Of a stretch of DNA of 32,072 nt, positions 17,498 to 25,627 are shown piece by piece. The notes beneath the pieces are model-generated. The model saw only the letters and a list, made by a program, of their open reading frames with translations, was not told the DNA's origin and did not search any database. A program made the position numbers and the translations under genes. The DNA comes from an uncultured Propionivibrio sp. (lineage in GTDB: Bacteria; Pseudomonadota; Gammaproteobacteria; Burkholderiales; Rhodocyclaceae), in assembly GCA_937923255.1 (NCBI GenBank), contig CALAIL010000068.1, positions 1-32,072 on the forward strand, given 5' to 3'. Each line of letters begins with the position of its first letter. The stretch's first letter is position 1.

Positions 17498-18548
17498 CGA
17501 GTTTCTCCACGAGCAGTCTCAGCAGCTGCGGCGTATCTTCGTCATCGAACTGCGCATCGACCGGCAATACCCAAGCCTCATCCCAAGCCTCATGCACGGG
17601 CAGCGCGGCGCATTTTACCGCATCTTTTTCAGTCATCAGCAGCACGCCATCCCGCGCAAAATCAAGGTCTGCGAGCGTATAACGGTGATGATCGGGAAAT
17701 GGATGTTCGGTAAATTCCAGACCCAGCGTCGCCAGCTGTGCAAAAAAACGACGGGGATCCCCAATGCCTGCCAGCGCATGCAAACGCCTGCCACGCAATG
17801 CCGCCGCCGGACAATGGACATTCGGATCATGCAGCGCATAAAAATCGCCTGCCGCCAAATGCATGGAAAATTGCGGCGGCAGCTCCCCGGGGAAATGGTA
17901 TTCCGGCGCGCAATTCCAGACGATAGCTGTCGCTCCCCGCAGGCGCATCAGCGGCTCGCGCAACGGCCCGGCCGGCAACAGATGGCCGTTGCCAACACCG
18001 CGCCCGTCAAACATGACGACTTCAGCACAACGACGCAGGCGGTAATGCTGCAAACCATCGTCGGCGATGATCACATTGCATTGCGGATGCGCCGCCAGCA
18101 ACGCTTCCCCCGCGGCTGACCGGTCGCGTCCGACATATACCGGCGCCTGGCAACGCCGGGCCAGCAGCACGGGTTCATCGCCCGCCAGCGTAGCCGGTGT
18201 GTCGGGTACTACGGCCATAACGCCACTCATGCCATCGGCACTCCCCGCGGCAATCTTTTGCCCGCCGTATCCACGGCTGATCACGCCCGGCCGCCAGCCG
18301 CGCGCGCGCAACTGGCCGACCAGCCAGATCACGAAAGGTGTTTTGCCGCTGCCGCCAACCGTCAAATTACCGACGACAATGACGGGAACCGGAAGCTGCC
18401 GGGAGCGCAGGCAACCTGACCGAAACAGCCCGCGCCGCAATGCGGAAATTCCACGAAACAGCCAGGAAAACGGCAACAGCGGCCATAACGACCACGCAAG
18501 TCGGGCGCGATACCACAAACAGGGAAGAGAACGCGCCAGCCAGTTCAT
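17478..18548 (-). CDS. lpxK: Tetraacyldisaccharide 4'-kinase
   Basis: Phosphorylates the 4' position of the tetraacyl disaccharide precursor of lipid A; a membrane-bound P-loop kinase. Seen are an N-terminal hydrophobic helix ([20 protein letters not shown]), the Walker A stretch [20 protein letters not shown], and the DDGLQHYRL motif followed by [14 protein letters not shown]. The longest reading starts at a GTG (18617, 379 residues), but the ATG at 18548 ([12 protein letters not shown]) gives 356 residues and begins where LpxK proteins normally begin, so I prefer it. It follows exbD after 119 bp and overlaps trm112. Confidence 0.94.
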   Translation of the reverse strand: MNWLARSLPCLWYRARLAWSLWPLLPFSWLFRGISALRRGLFRSGCLRSRQLPVPVIVVGNLTVGGSGKTPFVIWLVGQLRARGWRPGVISRGYGGQKIAAGSADGMSGVMAVVPDTPATLAGDEPVLLARRCQAPVYVGRDRSAAGEALLAAHPQCNVIIADDGLQHYRLRRCAEVVMFDGRGVGNGHLLPAGPLREPLMRLRGATAIVWNCAPEYHFPGELPPQFSMHLAAGDFYALHDPNVHCPAAALRGRRLHALAGIGDPRRFFAQLATLGLEFTEHPFPDHHRYTLADLDFARDGVLLMTEKDAVKCAALPVHEAWDEAWVLPVDAQFDDEDTPQLLRLLVEKLDGCTPA

Positions 18549-18667
18549 GGACGCCCGCTTGAATATGTCCGACGGAACGCCCAAGGAAGCCAGATGGCAG
18601 CCGCCAGAAGCAGGCACGAATAAAGCATCAACGCCGCACGAAACGTACGAAACAACAAAAACGGCAA

Positions 18668-19087
18668 TCAGCGTGGCGGAGACTGGGTCGCAAAAGAGAT
18701 ATGCGGATACCCGGCCGCCTGTGCCGCCTGCATGACATCGATAACGCTCTGGTGTGTCGCCTTGGCGTCAGCATTGACGATGATGAGCGGCTCGGTCATG
18801 CCGCCGGCAGCACGACGCAAGGCGGCGCTGATCGAATCAACGTCGTTGGCAGACAGCGGCGACTTGTTGATCATGACCTGGCCGTTCGCCGTCACGGCGA
18901 TATGGATTTCATTCGGCTGTTCGCTCTTCTTTTCGGCGTCCGCCGTCGGCAGGTTGATTTCCAGGCCGGAAAATCTGGCATACGTCGTCGTCAGCATCAG
19001 AAAAATGATGATGACCAGCAACACGTCGATCATCGGAATTAGGTTGATTTCCGGCTCATCCTGGGTATTGCCGCGTCGAAAATTCAT
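18668..19087 (-). CDS. exbD: ExbD/TolR-family biopolymer transport protein
   Basis: 139 residues with one N-terminal membrane helix. The segment EINLIPMIDVLLVIIIFLML contains the conserved aspartate (PMIDV) needed for proton use, followed by a periplasmic domain ending near AAQAAGYPHISFAT. With the ExbB-like neighbour it forms the proton-driven motor that energises outer-membrane transport or envelope maintenance through a TonB- or TolA-like partner, which is not in this window. AGAGG precedes the ATG, nine bases after the exbB stop. ExbD versus TolR cannot be separated firmly; the lpxK context favours the generic ExbD of this conserved cluster. Confidence 0.92.
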   Translation of the reverse strand: MNFRRGNTQDEPEINLIPMIDVLLVIIIFLMLTTTYARFSGLEINLPTADAEKKSEQPNEIHIAVTANGQVMINKSPLSANDVDSISAALRRAAGGMTEPLIIVNADAKATHQSVIDVMQAAQAAGYPHISFATQSPPR

Positions 19088-19096
19088 GCCTGCCTC

Positions 19097-19705
19097 TCAG
19101 CCCTTGCGTTCGCCGTGAATGACTTCGACCAGGCGCAAAGCCTGCTGCTGCATTTCGACGAGGTAACCATTGACCTGCCCGCGGAAATGCCGCCAGAAAA
19201 TCATGCTGGGAATAGCAATCACCAGACCGAACCCGGTGTTGTACAGGGCAATCGAAATGCCATGTGCGAGCTGGGCCGGGTTACTGCCGGTCGGCGCCTG
19301 CGAGCCAAAAATCTCGATCATCCCGACGACTGTACCGAACAACCCCATCAGCGGGCTGATCGAAGCGATCGTACCCAGCGTCGTCAGGTAGCGTTCCAAC
19401 TCATGCGCCACCATATTGCCGGCTTCCTCAACCGACTCACGCATCACTTCGCGCGGGCTTTTAACGTTGCGCAACCCTGCCGCCAGAATCCGGCCCAGCG
19501 GCGAATCATTTTCCAGCGCGTCCAGCTTCTCTTTATTGATTTTGCCCTGGCGATATTCACCAACCGCCTGCTGCAACAGCCCATCCGGCATGATTTTGGA
19601 ACGCCGCAACGCAATCAGGCGTTCAATGATCAGGGCAACTGCGACGATTGAAGCAAAAAGCAAGGGCCAGATCGGCCACCCGGCAGCAAGGATGATGGAA
19701 AACAC
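19097..19705 (-). CDS. exbB: MotA/TolQ/ExbB proton-channel family protein
   Basis: 202 residues with three membrane helices: one at the N-terminus (IILAAGWPIWPLLFASIVAV) and two near residues 110-175 around GTIASISPLMGLFGTVVGMI and GISIALYNTGFGLVIAIPSM. These carry the family's conserved glycine and threonine residues lining the proton path. Starts at GTG 19705 with TGGAG six bases upstream. It leads the exbB-exbD-lpxK-trm112-kdsB operon, so envelope energisation and LPS synthesis genes are co-expressed. Confidence 0.93.
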   Translation of the reverse strand: MFSIILAAGWPIWPLLFASIVAVALIIERLIALRRSKIMPDGLLQQAVGEYRQGKINKEKLDALENDSPLGRILAAGLRNVKSPREVMRESVEEAGNMVAHELERYLTTLGTIASISPLMGLFGTVVGMIEIFGSQAPTGSNPAQLAHGISIALYNTGFGLVIAIPSMIFWRHFRGQVNGYLVEMQQQALRLVEVIHGERKG

Positions 19706-20411
19706 GCTTTTCTCCAGAAACTTTTTCAGGGGCGAACTTTAGCCTGTGGCGTTCTGCTCGGCAAGTCTTTCGCCCATTTTTCATTGCTTTTGTCATTGCT
19801 GCACGCCACACCCACCCTTGGCGCACAACACATTTTGCGGAAAAGAGGCGAGCTACGACATGTCATTGTGCAATCGTGCGCGGGTCGTGCGGGAAATCCG
19901 TTTATTCACAAAATCTGTGGATAACTTTGTGATTTATCGCTGAACAATCTCCTCAAACCCCGTCCAGACAAGGCTTTCGTTTACGTCGCCCTGAAAATAG
20001 GCAAAAAATAAAAATCTATTTAAATCATACGCTTAAAATTTAATACAGAAATATCAATATCTTACCTGCCCTATACCTGACAATTTTTGGCACATCCGGA
20101 TATCCCGCCTAAAAATGTGCATAAAACCGATGATTTGGCAATTTAATGCCGCGGTCCCGCACAAAATGCTGCATGAACATGGCTCCGGCACCGGAATAAA
20201 CGCCGGGGTGAACATGAAACGCAGACATCAAACCCATCGGTATCCCTAAGCCCATACTTAGCCCATGCTTTTACGGCTCGGCCGCCTCAATGACGTTCAT
20301 GTGCTCTCGTCGTTCCTTTCTGGTCTCTTTCTTTTTGATCACTTTCTTTTTCCCTTCTCCCCACCTTCCCCTTTTTCTCGCAACGCCCTAAATTCCCTCT
20401 AAAATGGGCGC
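19706..20411. other. Intergenic region between divergent exbB and xseA
   Basis: No gene is supported in these 706 bp. It holds a pair of DnaA-box-like sites at 19902-19924, an AT-rich tract at about 19998-20060, a further TGTGCATAA site at 20116-20124, and a pyrimidine-rich tract at about 20310-20395 on the plus strand just before xseA. The promoters of exbB and xseA must lie here; I cannot assign them with confidence. Confidence 0.6.
19902..19932. promoter_or_regulatory. DnaA-box pair and overlapping inverted repeat
   Basis: TTATTCACA (19902-19910) differs by one base from the DnaA consensus TTATCCACA; TGTGGATAA (19916-19924) is its perfect reverse complement. A 7-bp inverted repeat, TCACAAA (19906-19912) and TTTGTGA (19926-19932), overlaps them. 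This could be DnaA control of exbB or xseA, or part of a replication-related region. Confidence 0.5.
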
Positions 20412-21914
20412 ATGAGCCACCACCAGACACCACGCAAAACCAGATCCCGTACGCCCCCCTCGCCCTTGACGGGCGATTTGTTCGCACAACCTGCTGCCCA
20501 GGCCGTCGCCTCGCCTGTTTTGTCCGCATCCGCTGCCACATCGCCGCCGCGCCCCACGCCGGCGGCGACAGCAACAGGCGCTGCATCCGCGCCCGTCATT
20601 CCGGTTTCCCGACTCAACCGTCTGGTTCGCGAACGGCTTGAGGCAGCGTTCCCGCTGTGTTGGGTTGCCGGCGAAATCTCTAATCTGAGCTACGCCGCCT
20701 CCGGCCATGTCTACTTCTCGCTCAAGGATGCCGAAGCCCAGGTTCGTTGCGCCATGTTCCGCAACCGCGCCCAGTTGCTCGGCTGGCGGCTGGCCGACGG
20801 GCAGCGCGTTGAAGCGCGCGCGCTGGTCACCCTGTATGAAGCGCGCGGCGACTTTCAACTCAATGTCGAAAGCCTGCGTAAGGCCGGACTGGGCGATCTG
20901 TACGAACGCTTTCTTCAGCTCAAAGACCGGTTGACGCGCGAAGGGCTGTTTGCCCTGGAACACAAGCGTCCGCTCCCCGCGTTTCCGGGCGCCATCGGCA
21001 TCATTACTTCGCCGCAAGCCGCAGCGCTGCGCGACGTGCTGACCACGCTGGCTCGCCGCGCGCCGCATGTGCGCCTGATCCTCTATCCGACGCCTGTCCA
21101 GGGCGAAAGCGCCGCGGCGCAGATTATCGACGCCCTGAACCAAGCCAACCGCCGCGCCGAATGCGACGTTCTGATTCTTTGCCGAGGCGGCGGCAGTCTG
21201 GAAGATCTCTGGGCGTTCAATGATGAAGCACTGGCGCGCGCCCTCCGCAACAGCGCCTTACCGGTCATCGCCGGCATTGGCCATGAAACCGACGTCACGC
21301 TTGCCGACTTTGCCGCCGATCAGCGCGCGCCGACGCCCACCGCCGCCGCCGAACTGGCTGCACCCGAACGCGCCGCGCTGCACCGCCGCCTCGATGCCGG
21401 TCATGCCGCCCTCTCCCGGCAAATCCGGCATATTCTGGAGCTGCGCGGCCAGCAGCTCGATCTACTGGCCGGCCGGCTCATCCACCCTGCCCGGCGGCTG
21501 GCAACGCAAAGCGAACAATTACACACGCTCCGGCAGCGCCTAAACGGCGCATTGCGCCTGCAAAGCAGCCGCCGGCAGCAGACGCTCGCCGAATTGGCGC
21601 ACCGTCTGCGCCTCGGCCGGCCGCGCACTGCGGAACGCCTCCGCCAGCTCGACACACTGCGCGAATGGTTGTCGGCGCGCTGGCGCCGCTATCTGAATAC
21701 GCGGCAAGAGCAGCTCTCCCGCCTGTCTGACGGCCTTTCGCATCTCAATCCGCACGCCGTACTCGCCCGCGGTTACGGCATCGTCACCGACGCGCACGGC
21801 CGCATCGTCCGCGACAGCCAAACACTGGCGGGAAACGAACGCATCCGCATCCGCCTGTACAAGGGCGCACTCAATGCACGTGTCGAAACAACCGAACAGG
21901 AAAATCAAAAATAA
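20412..21914 (+). CDS. xseA: Exodeoxyribonuclease VII large subunit
   Basis: 500 residues; with XseB it degrades single-stranded DNA from both ends. The OB-fold (residues about 60-160) has SRLNRLVRERLEAAFPLCWV, EISNLSYAASGHVYFSLKD and MFRNRAQLLGWRL. The catalytic domain has GIITSPQAAALRDVLTTLARR, LYPTPVQGESAA, LCRGGGSLEDLWAFNDE and IGHETDVTLADFAADQRAPT, then a long helical region and the C-terminal NPHAVLARGYGIVTD. The first 55-60 residues are an Ala/Pro/Ser-rich extension absent from typical XseA (about 440-460 residues). The ATG at 20412 has no clear ribosome-binding site, so the true start could be internal. No xseB is in the window. Confidence 0.95.
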   Translation: MSHHQTPRKTRSRTPPSPLTGDLFAQPAAQAVASPVLSASAATSPPRPTPAATATGAASAPVIPVSRLNRLVRERLEAAFPLCWVAGEISNLSYAASGHVYFSLKDAEAQVRCAMFRNRAQLLGWRLADGQRVEARALVTLYEARGDFQLNVESLRKAGLGDLYERFLQLKDRLTREGLFALEHKRPLPAFPGAIGIITSPQAAALRDVLTTLARRAPHVRLILYPTPVQGESAAAQIIDALNQANRRAECDVLILCRGGGSLEDLWAFNDEALARALRNSALPVIAGIGHETDVTLADFAADQRAPTPTAAAELAAPERAALHRRLDAGHAALSRQIRHILELRGQQLDLLAGRLIHPARRLATQSEQLHTLRQRLNGALRLQSSRRQQTLAELAHRLRLGRPRTAERLRQLDTLREWLSARWRRYLNTRQEQLSRLSDGLSHLNPHAVLARGYGIVTDAHGRIVRDSQTLAGNERIRIRLYKGALNARVETTEQENQK

Positions 21915-22085
21915 AGGCTGGCGATATGCCGCGACGCATTTCATCATCGTCCGGTCTGTCGTGTCCTGGCTTCCCTGCGCTTTCTACGACCTTCTCCTGT
22001 CTACCTTCTTCCCACGCTTCACGGATGTCCTCTCATTCTCCGCAACGCCGGCGCGTAAAAAGCCTGCGCCCGCATCACTACGAAC

Positions 22086-22375
22086 GTTCCGCTATCCTCC
22101 GACACATCGCGAACAACGACGGCGCTGATATGCGCCGAAGCCGTCGGTGGCGCTGCCGCCGTTCGCTGATTGCAGATTGCCTGAAAGCCCGGGGCTGGAC
22201 GATTCTGCACGTCACCGGCATGGGTCAAACGAAGGATCATTTCTGCGCCTCGCCGGCGATCATTGTCGGCAACCAAGTCATCTATACGCAGCCGTCCGGG
22301 AAAAAGCAGGAGCCTTCAGATCCCCAGCCAATATCGACGCTGACTTTCACTCCGCCATCCCGAAAATACGGCTAA
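22086..22375 (+). pseudogene. Frameshifted C-terminal remnant of a DUF488-family protein
   Basis: The DUF488 signature CAEAVxWRCHRSLIAD is recognisable but split between two frames: TALICAEAV is read in one frame up to base 22145 and RWRCRRSLIADCLKARGWTI in the next, as if one base were lost at 22145/22146 (restoring a C gives CAEAVRWRC). The second frame continues through HVTGMGQTKDHF and IIVGNQVIYTQPSGKK to a stop at 22373-22375. The N-terminal half of a DUF488 protein is not found upstream: the first frame has a stop at 22056. The gene is therefore truncated and broken. A sequencing error could explain the frameshift but not the missing N-terminus. Confidence 0.7.
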
Positions 22376-22514
22376 ATCATGCGCAGGCAAGGAAGCAAAA
22401 AGTCAAGAAGTGCAAAAAATGCAAGAAATTTCGGATAACTTCTCAACCCCGGCGTCAAAACATCACGCCAACTCAATTTGTATGCGCAGCATACGGAAAT
22501 CTTCAGGTGCTCTC

Positions 22515-23120
22515 ATGCCTTCCATCGAAACGCATCCGCTTCCCCCTTTCCTGCCTGAAAACGCCAGGCTGCTGATGCTCGGCTCATTCCCGCCGCCGCA
22601 AGCACGCTGGAAGATGAATTTTTATTACCCGAACTTCCAGAACGATATGTGGCGGATTTTTGGCTGGGTGTTTTTCGGCGACAAAGCCCATTTCATCGCG
22701 GCGAACACCGCCGAAAAACGATTCAGAGAGCCGCAGATTCGGGACTTTCTGAGCAAGACGGGAATCGCCTTCAGCGATGCGGCATACCGCGTGCGGCGGC
22801 TACAGGGCAATGCCTCGGACAGGTTTCTGGAAGTCGTCGAGCCGGTCGATTTGGCCAAGCTGCTCTCCCGCCTGCCCGCGTGCCGGAACATTGCCACGAC
22901 AGGCGAACTGGCGACGGATACCTTGCTCTCGCTGCTGCCGCCCGCAACGGCTAAACCGGCCATTGGCCAACCGGCGGAAACGGAATTTGCCGGCAGAACG
23001 CTCAGGCTCCACCGCCTGCCGTCCTCTTCGCGCGCGTACCCGCTGGCGCTGGAAAAGAAAGCGGCAGTGTATGCAGGATTTTTCCGGGGAATCGGGCTGC
23101 TTGAGGACGGTACCACCTGA
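22515..23120 (+). CDS. Uracil-DNA glycosylase superfamily protein
   Basis: 201 residues from the ATG at 22515, which has AGG eight bases upstream; longer readings begin in unconserved sequence. The N-terminal ARLLMLGSFPPPQARWKMNF resembles UDG motif A, followed by YYPNFQNDMWRIFG. Near the C-terminus LHRLPSSSRAYPL corresponds to the motif B loop (normally HPSxxS-like). I recognise it as the UDG-family group usually annotated only as uracil-DNA glycosylase family protein; it presumably removes damaged or mismatched bases. It does not match classical Ung, Mug or the iron-sulfur families 4/5 (no cysteine cluster). Substrate unknown. Confidence 0.78.
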   Translation: MPSIETHPLPPFLPENARLLMLGSFPPPQARWKMNFYYPNFQNDMWRIFGWVFFGDKAHFIAANTAEKRFREPQIRDFLSKTGIAFSDAAYRVRRLQGNASDRFLEVVEPVDLAKLLSRLPACRNIATTGELATDTLLSLLPPATAKPAIGQPAETEFAGRTLRLHRLPSSSRAYPLALEKKAAVYAGFFRGIGLLEDGTT

Positions 23121-23294
23121 ATGGGATGCAGGAACATTGCCTATCTTTGCGATGCGCTGTCTCTGCGCCTTGCTGCTTTGGGCATTTTCCCGCTCAATTT
23201 CCCCGTTCATATTGCGGGCGCGCGCCGTTGCCCAAATTAACCGCGTTGCCTGTCCGGCAAAACGCTCTTGCATGAACAGCGGGCTCCAGGCTTA

Positions 23295-24077
23295 TCAATG
23301 CGACAGCACCGCGCGCGCACGCCACAGCGCATGTCCGGAATCCCGGTATTTGCGCTCGAACGGCGTTTGCGGGCCGCCCTGCGCCGCCAACATCCGTGGG
23401 GTGAGTAACTCGCAATGGATAGGCACACCGCTCAGCGCACGCACTGCAAGGCAGAATTCCTCGACATAAATCCGCCAGTTGCTGCGGCATTCCAGCATAC
23501 CGCCGAGCGCCAGCAAAGCGGGAAAAACCGGGTGCCCATGCCAGCGGCGCGACAGATGGCCGATCTTCGGCCAGGGGTTCGGGTAAAGCAGATAGTGCCG
23601 GTCAAGCCGGATGCCTGCCTCGCCCAGCAGCCGCCAGTAATCGACGAGATCGGCGCGCACAAGGTCGAGGTTTTCCGGCAGTCCGCCCGTTTTACCGTCG
23701 ATCCGGCGGGCCAGCCGTGCAGCCGACTGATCGACGCCAATCACGTAATGATCGGGAAAAGCGCGCGCCAGCCGAATGCTGCTCTCGCCGACGCCGCAGC
23801 CGGCGTCGAGAATCAGCGGCGCCTGCGGCGCATGGCGTTCGCGCCGCGCCATGCTGGCGGCAAAGGCCGCCCGGTTGTAATCGGCATAAGGTTTGCGGAA
23901 CGGTGCGCCACGATGCCGCTCGAGTACGGCGAGCAAACGCTCATGAACAGCGGACTGCGCGCTCACGGGAAGGCGGGAACAGCCAGTCCCATGCCTCGCA
24001 ACGCCGGCCGCAACATCGGCAGAGGCATCGAAATCAACATCAGCAAAACGCCCAGAATCGATAACTTCCGCAGACAT
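23295..24077 (-). CDS. TrmB-like SAM-dependent methyltransferase
   Basis: 260 residues from the ATG at 24077 (GAGG upstream); an in-frame TTG at 24098 would overlap the dihydrouridine synthase. The SAM-binding loop LILDAGCGVGESSIRLAR is near residue 95 and the TrmB-like region YLLYPNPWPKIGHLSRRWHG near residue 165, where TrmB proper has a FPDPWPKKRHHKRR-type sequence. The NPWPK core is shared, so tRNA guanine-N7 methylation or a close variant is plausible. It starts seven bases after the dihydrouridine synthase stop, forming a two-gene tRNA-modification operon. It may be a paralogue rather than the housekeeping TrmB. Confidence 0.8.
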   Translation of the reverse strand: MSAEVIDSGRFADVDFDASADVAAGVARHGTGCSRLPVSAQSAVHERLLAVLERHRGAPFRKPYADYNRAAFAASMARRERHAPQAPLILDAGCGVGESSIRLARAFPDHYVIGVDQSAARLARRIDGKTGGLPENLDLVRADLVDYWRLLGEAGIRLDRHYLLYPNPWPKIGHLSRRWHGHPVFPALLALGGMLECRSNWRIYVEEFCLAVRALSGVPIHCELLTPRMLAAQGGPQTPFERKYRDSGHALWRARAVLSH

Positions 24078-24084
24078 GACGGCC

Positions 24085-25119
24085 TCACTCCTCGCCAATG
24101 TGATGCCGCGCCAGCACGGCCGTCACCGAGGCGGCATCCGGCAGCGGGCGCACTGCCTGGTACAACGCCTCGGCCTCGGGAAAGCGCCGGCACAGCAGCT
24201 TGAGCCACATCTTGAGCCGCCCCGGCGCATGGCAGGGCAGCACCTTTTCCGGCAGACGCCGCCAGTACTGCGCCAGCAAGGCGCGGAGCGCCGCCCAATC
24301 CGCGCAATCTGCGCAATTCGCACAACTCGTCGGATTCGTCGGATTCATTGAATTCGTTGAATCTGACTCGCACGCACCTTCCGGCGTGCCATCCAGAAAT
24401 GCGCGGATACGCCGCGCCAGAAAAGGATCGGCCACCGCACCGCGCCCAAGCATGACCGCAGAGCACCCCGTCACGGCCCGGCAGCGCAGGTAATCGTCCA
24501 GCGTCCAAACTTCGCCGTTGGCAATCACCGGAATCGCCACCGCCTCACGGATATAGGCCACCCATTCCCAATGCGCCGGCGGCCGGTAAAACGCATCACG
24601 CGTGCGGGCATGCACAACCAGGTGCGACGCGCCGCCCGCCGCAATGGCGCGCGCGCAGTCGAGCGCCCTGGCCGTATCGCGGATACCCAGCCGCATCTTG
24701 GCCGATACCGGAATCACCGCCGGCACGGCCTGCCGCACAGCCGCCACGATACGCCCGATCCGCGCCGGATCGTCCAGCAACGCCGCGCCCACGCCGTGCC
24801 GGTTGACCTGCGGCACCGGACAACCGAAATTGAGGTCGATGCCCGGCGGCGACAGGCGCGCAAGCTGCGCCGCATTGTCCGCCAGATCGTCGGGATCGCT
24901 GCCGAGCAACTGCACATCGACCGGCACGCCGGAAGGCGTCCGCCCGCCGTGATCGAGTTCCGGGCTGACGCGCCGGAAACTGCGCAACGGCATCTTCGGC
25001 CCGGAAACGCGCACGAACTCGCTCACCGCCGCATCGTAGCCGCCCACCTGCGTCAACACATCGCGCAACAGCCAGTCGGCCAAGCCTTCCATGGGCGCAA
25101 GAATAACGCGGGCGGTCAT
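24085..25119 (-). CDS. dusC: tRNA-dihydrouridine synthase, DusC-like
   Basis: 344 residues. An FMN-dependent enzyme reducing uridine in tRNA; the DusC type acts at position 16. Evidence: VILAPMEGLADWLLRDVLT at the start, VDVQLLGSDPDDLADNAAQL, the active-site cysteine in IDLNFGCPVPQVNRHGVGAA, VSAKMRLGI, HLVVHARTRDAFYRPPAHW and IPVIANGEVWTLDD, then GCSAVMLGRGAVADPFLARR. The PxHWEW-type wording favours DusC over DusA/B. Residues about 250-275 are an insertion rich in Asn, Pro, Thr, Cys and Asp encoded by a 9-bp repeat (24293-24364) just before the helical C-terminal domain. The TrmB-like gene follows after seven bases. The insertion seems to sit in a linker, so the enzyme is probably functional. 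Confidence 0.92.
   Translation of the reverse strand: MTARVILAPMEGLADWLLRDVLTQVGGYDAAVSEFVRVSGPKMPLRSFRRVSPELDHGGRTPSGVPVDVQLLGSDPDDLADNAAQLARLSPPGIDLNFGCPVPQVNRHGVGAALLDDPARIGRIVAAVRQAVPAVIPVSAKMRLGIRDTARALDCARAIAAGGASHLVVHARTRDAFYRPPAHWEWVAYIREAVAIPVIANGEVWTLDDYLRCRAVTGCSAVMLGRGAVADPFLARRIRAFLDGTPEGACESDSTNSMNPTNPTSCANCADCADWAALRALLAQYWRRLPEKVLPCHAPGRLKMWLKLLCRRFPEAEALYQAVRPLPDAASVTAVLARHHIGEE
24293..24364. repeat. 9-bp coding minisatellite inside dusC
   Basis: Eight successive 9-mers: GCCCAATCC, GCGCAATCT, GCGCAATTC, GCACAACTC, GTCGGATTC (twice), ATTGAATTC, GTTGAATCT. Because nine is a multiple of three the reading frame is kept, giving a tripeptide pattern such as NPT-NPT-SCA-NCA-DCA on the protein. 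The two adjacent identical units suggest recent slippage. Confidence 0.8.
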
Positions 25120-25290
25120 GGCGCACAGAAAAGGGAAAAAAATTCGGGCATTGGCACGGGACTTGACACAAGGCTTGACACGGAAATCGGCACGGCGCGA
25201 ACAAGCGCGGAAAAAACGGAAACGGATTTTACCCGCCTACGCCCGCGCCTTGCGCCTTCCCCGCCCCAATCCGCGCCTTTCCAGAGCAGT
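25120..25290. other. Spacer between dusC start and the repeat mosaic
   Basis: No gene, hairpin or promoter is assigned here. The short CDS-like readings in this stretch run on into repeats or antisense to dusC. The dusC promoter is expected within it. Confidence 0.4.
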
Positions 25291-25460
25291 GCGCTGAAAC
25301 CCTTGTCAACGGGTATCTCAAAGGGGTTGCCCGAAGTCCCTTATCCATGCGGGTTTCCGGGGAGGCGCTCTGAGATGCCCTATCCACGCGGGGTTCCGGG
25401 CAGGCGCCCTAAAACCCTTTATTCACGCGGGTTTCAGAGGGCTGGTCGGGTACGGTATTC
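25291..25460. repeat. R1 palindromic repeat array (four units)
   Basis: Units with cores TTGTCAACG, TATCCATGC, TATCCACGC and TATTCACGC between CCC/GGG clamps. They alternate orientation relative to the array at 10.5 kb. Outer arms vary between CTGAAA/TTCAGAGG and CTGAGA/TTCCGGG. Confidence 0.8.
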
Positions 25461-25463
25461 CAA

Positions 25464-25553
25464 TTTATGTTTTTTGATGCTCTAAGCCCCACGTATTTAG
25501 AGGGCTTCAGGGCATTTTATGTTTTCTGCCCTATTTTTACGGGATTCAGAGGG
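25464..25553 (+). repeat. R4 repeat block
   Basis: About 90 bp, starting TTTATGTTTTTTGATGC, containing an R1 palindrome (CCCACGTATTTAGAGGG) and a second TTTATGTTTTCTGCCC half, ending near ATTCAGAGG. Same internal order as at 10976-11062 and 27619-27706. Confidence 0.75.
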
Positions 25554-25627
25554 GTGCTCTGAAGCCCTTGTAAATAGGGCATCTCCGAAAGGGTACCCGG
25601 AAATGCCCTATCCACGCGGGCTTCCGG
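25554..25627. repeat. R1 palindromic repeat units (two)
   Basis: Two units, CCCTTGTAAATAGGG at about 25566 and CCCTATCCACGCGGG at about 25606, between the R4 block and the R2 block. Confidence 0.75.

Noticed and set aside
20388..21143. 251-codon reading opposite xseA
   Set aside because: Antisense shadow of a confident gene, with Gln/Arg-rich composition typical of such shadows.
23415..24203. 262-codon reading opposite the TrmB-like gene and dusC end
   Set aside because: Antisense to a methyltransferase with recognised motifs; it also crosses the boundary between two real genes.
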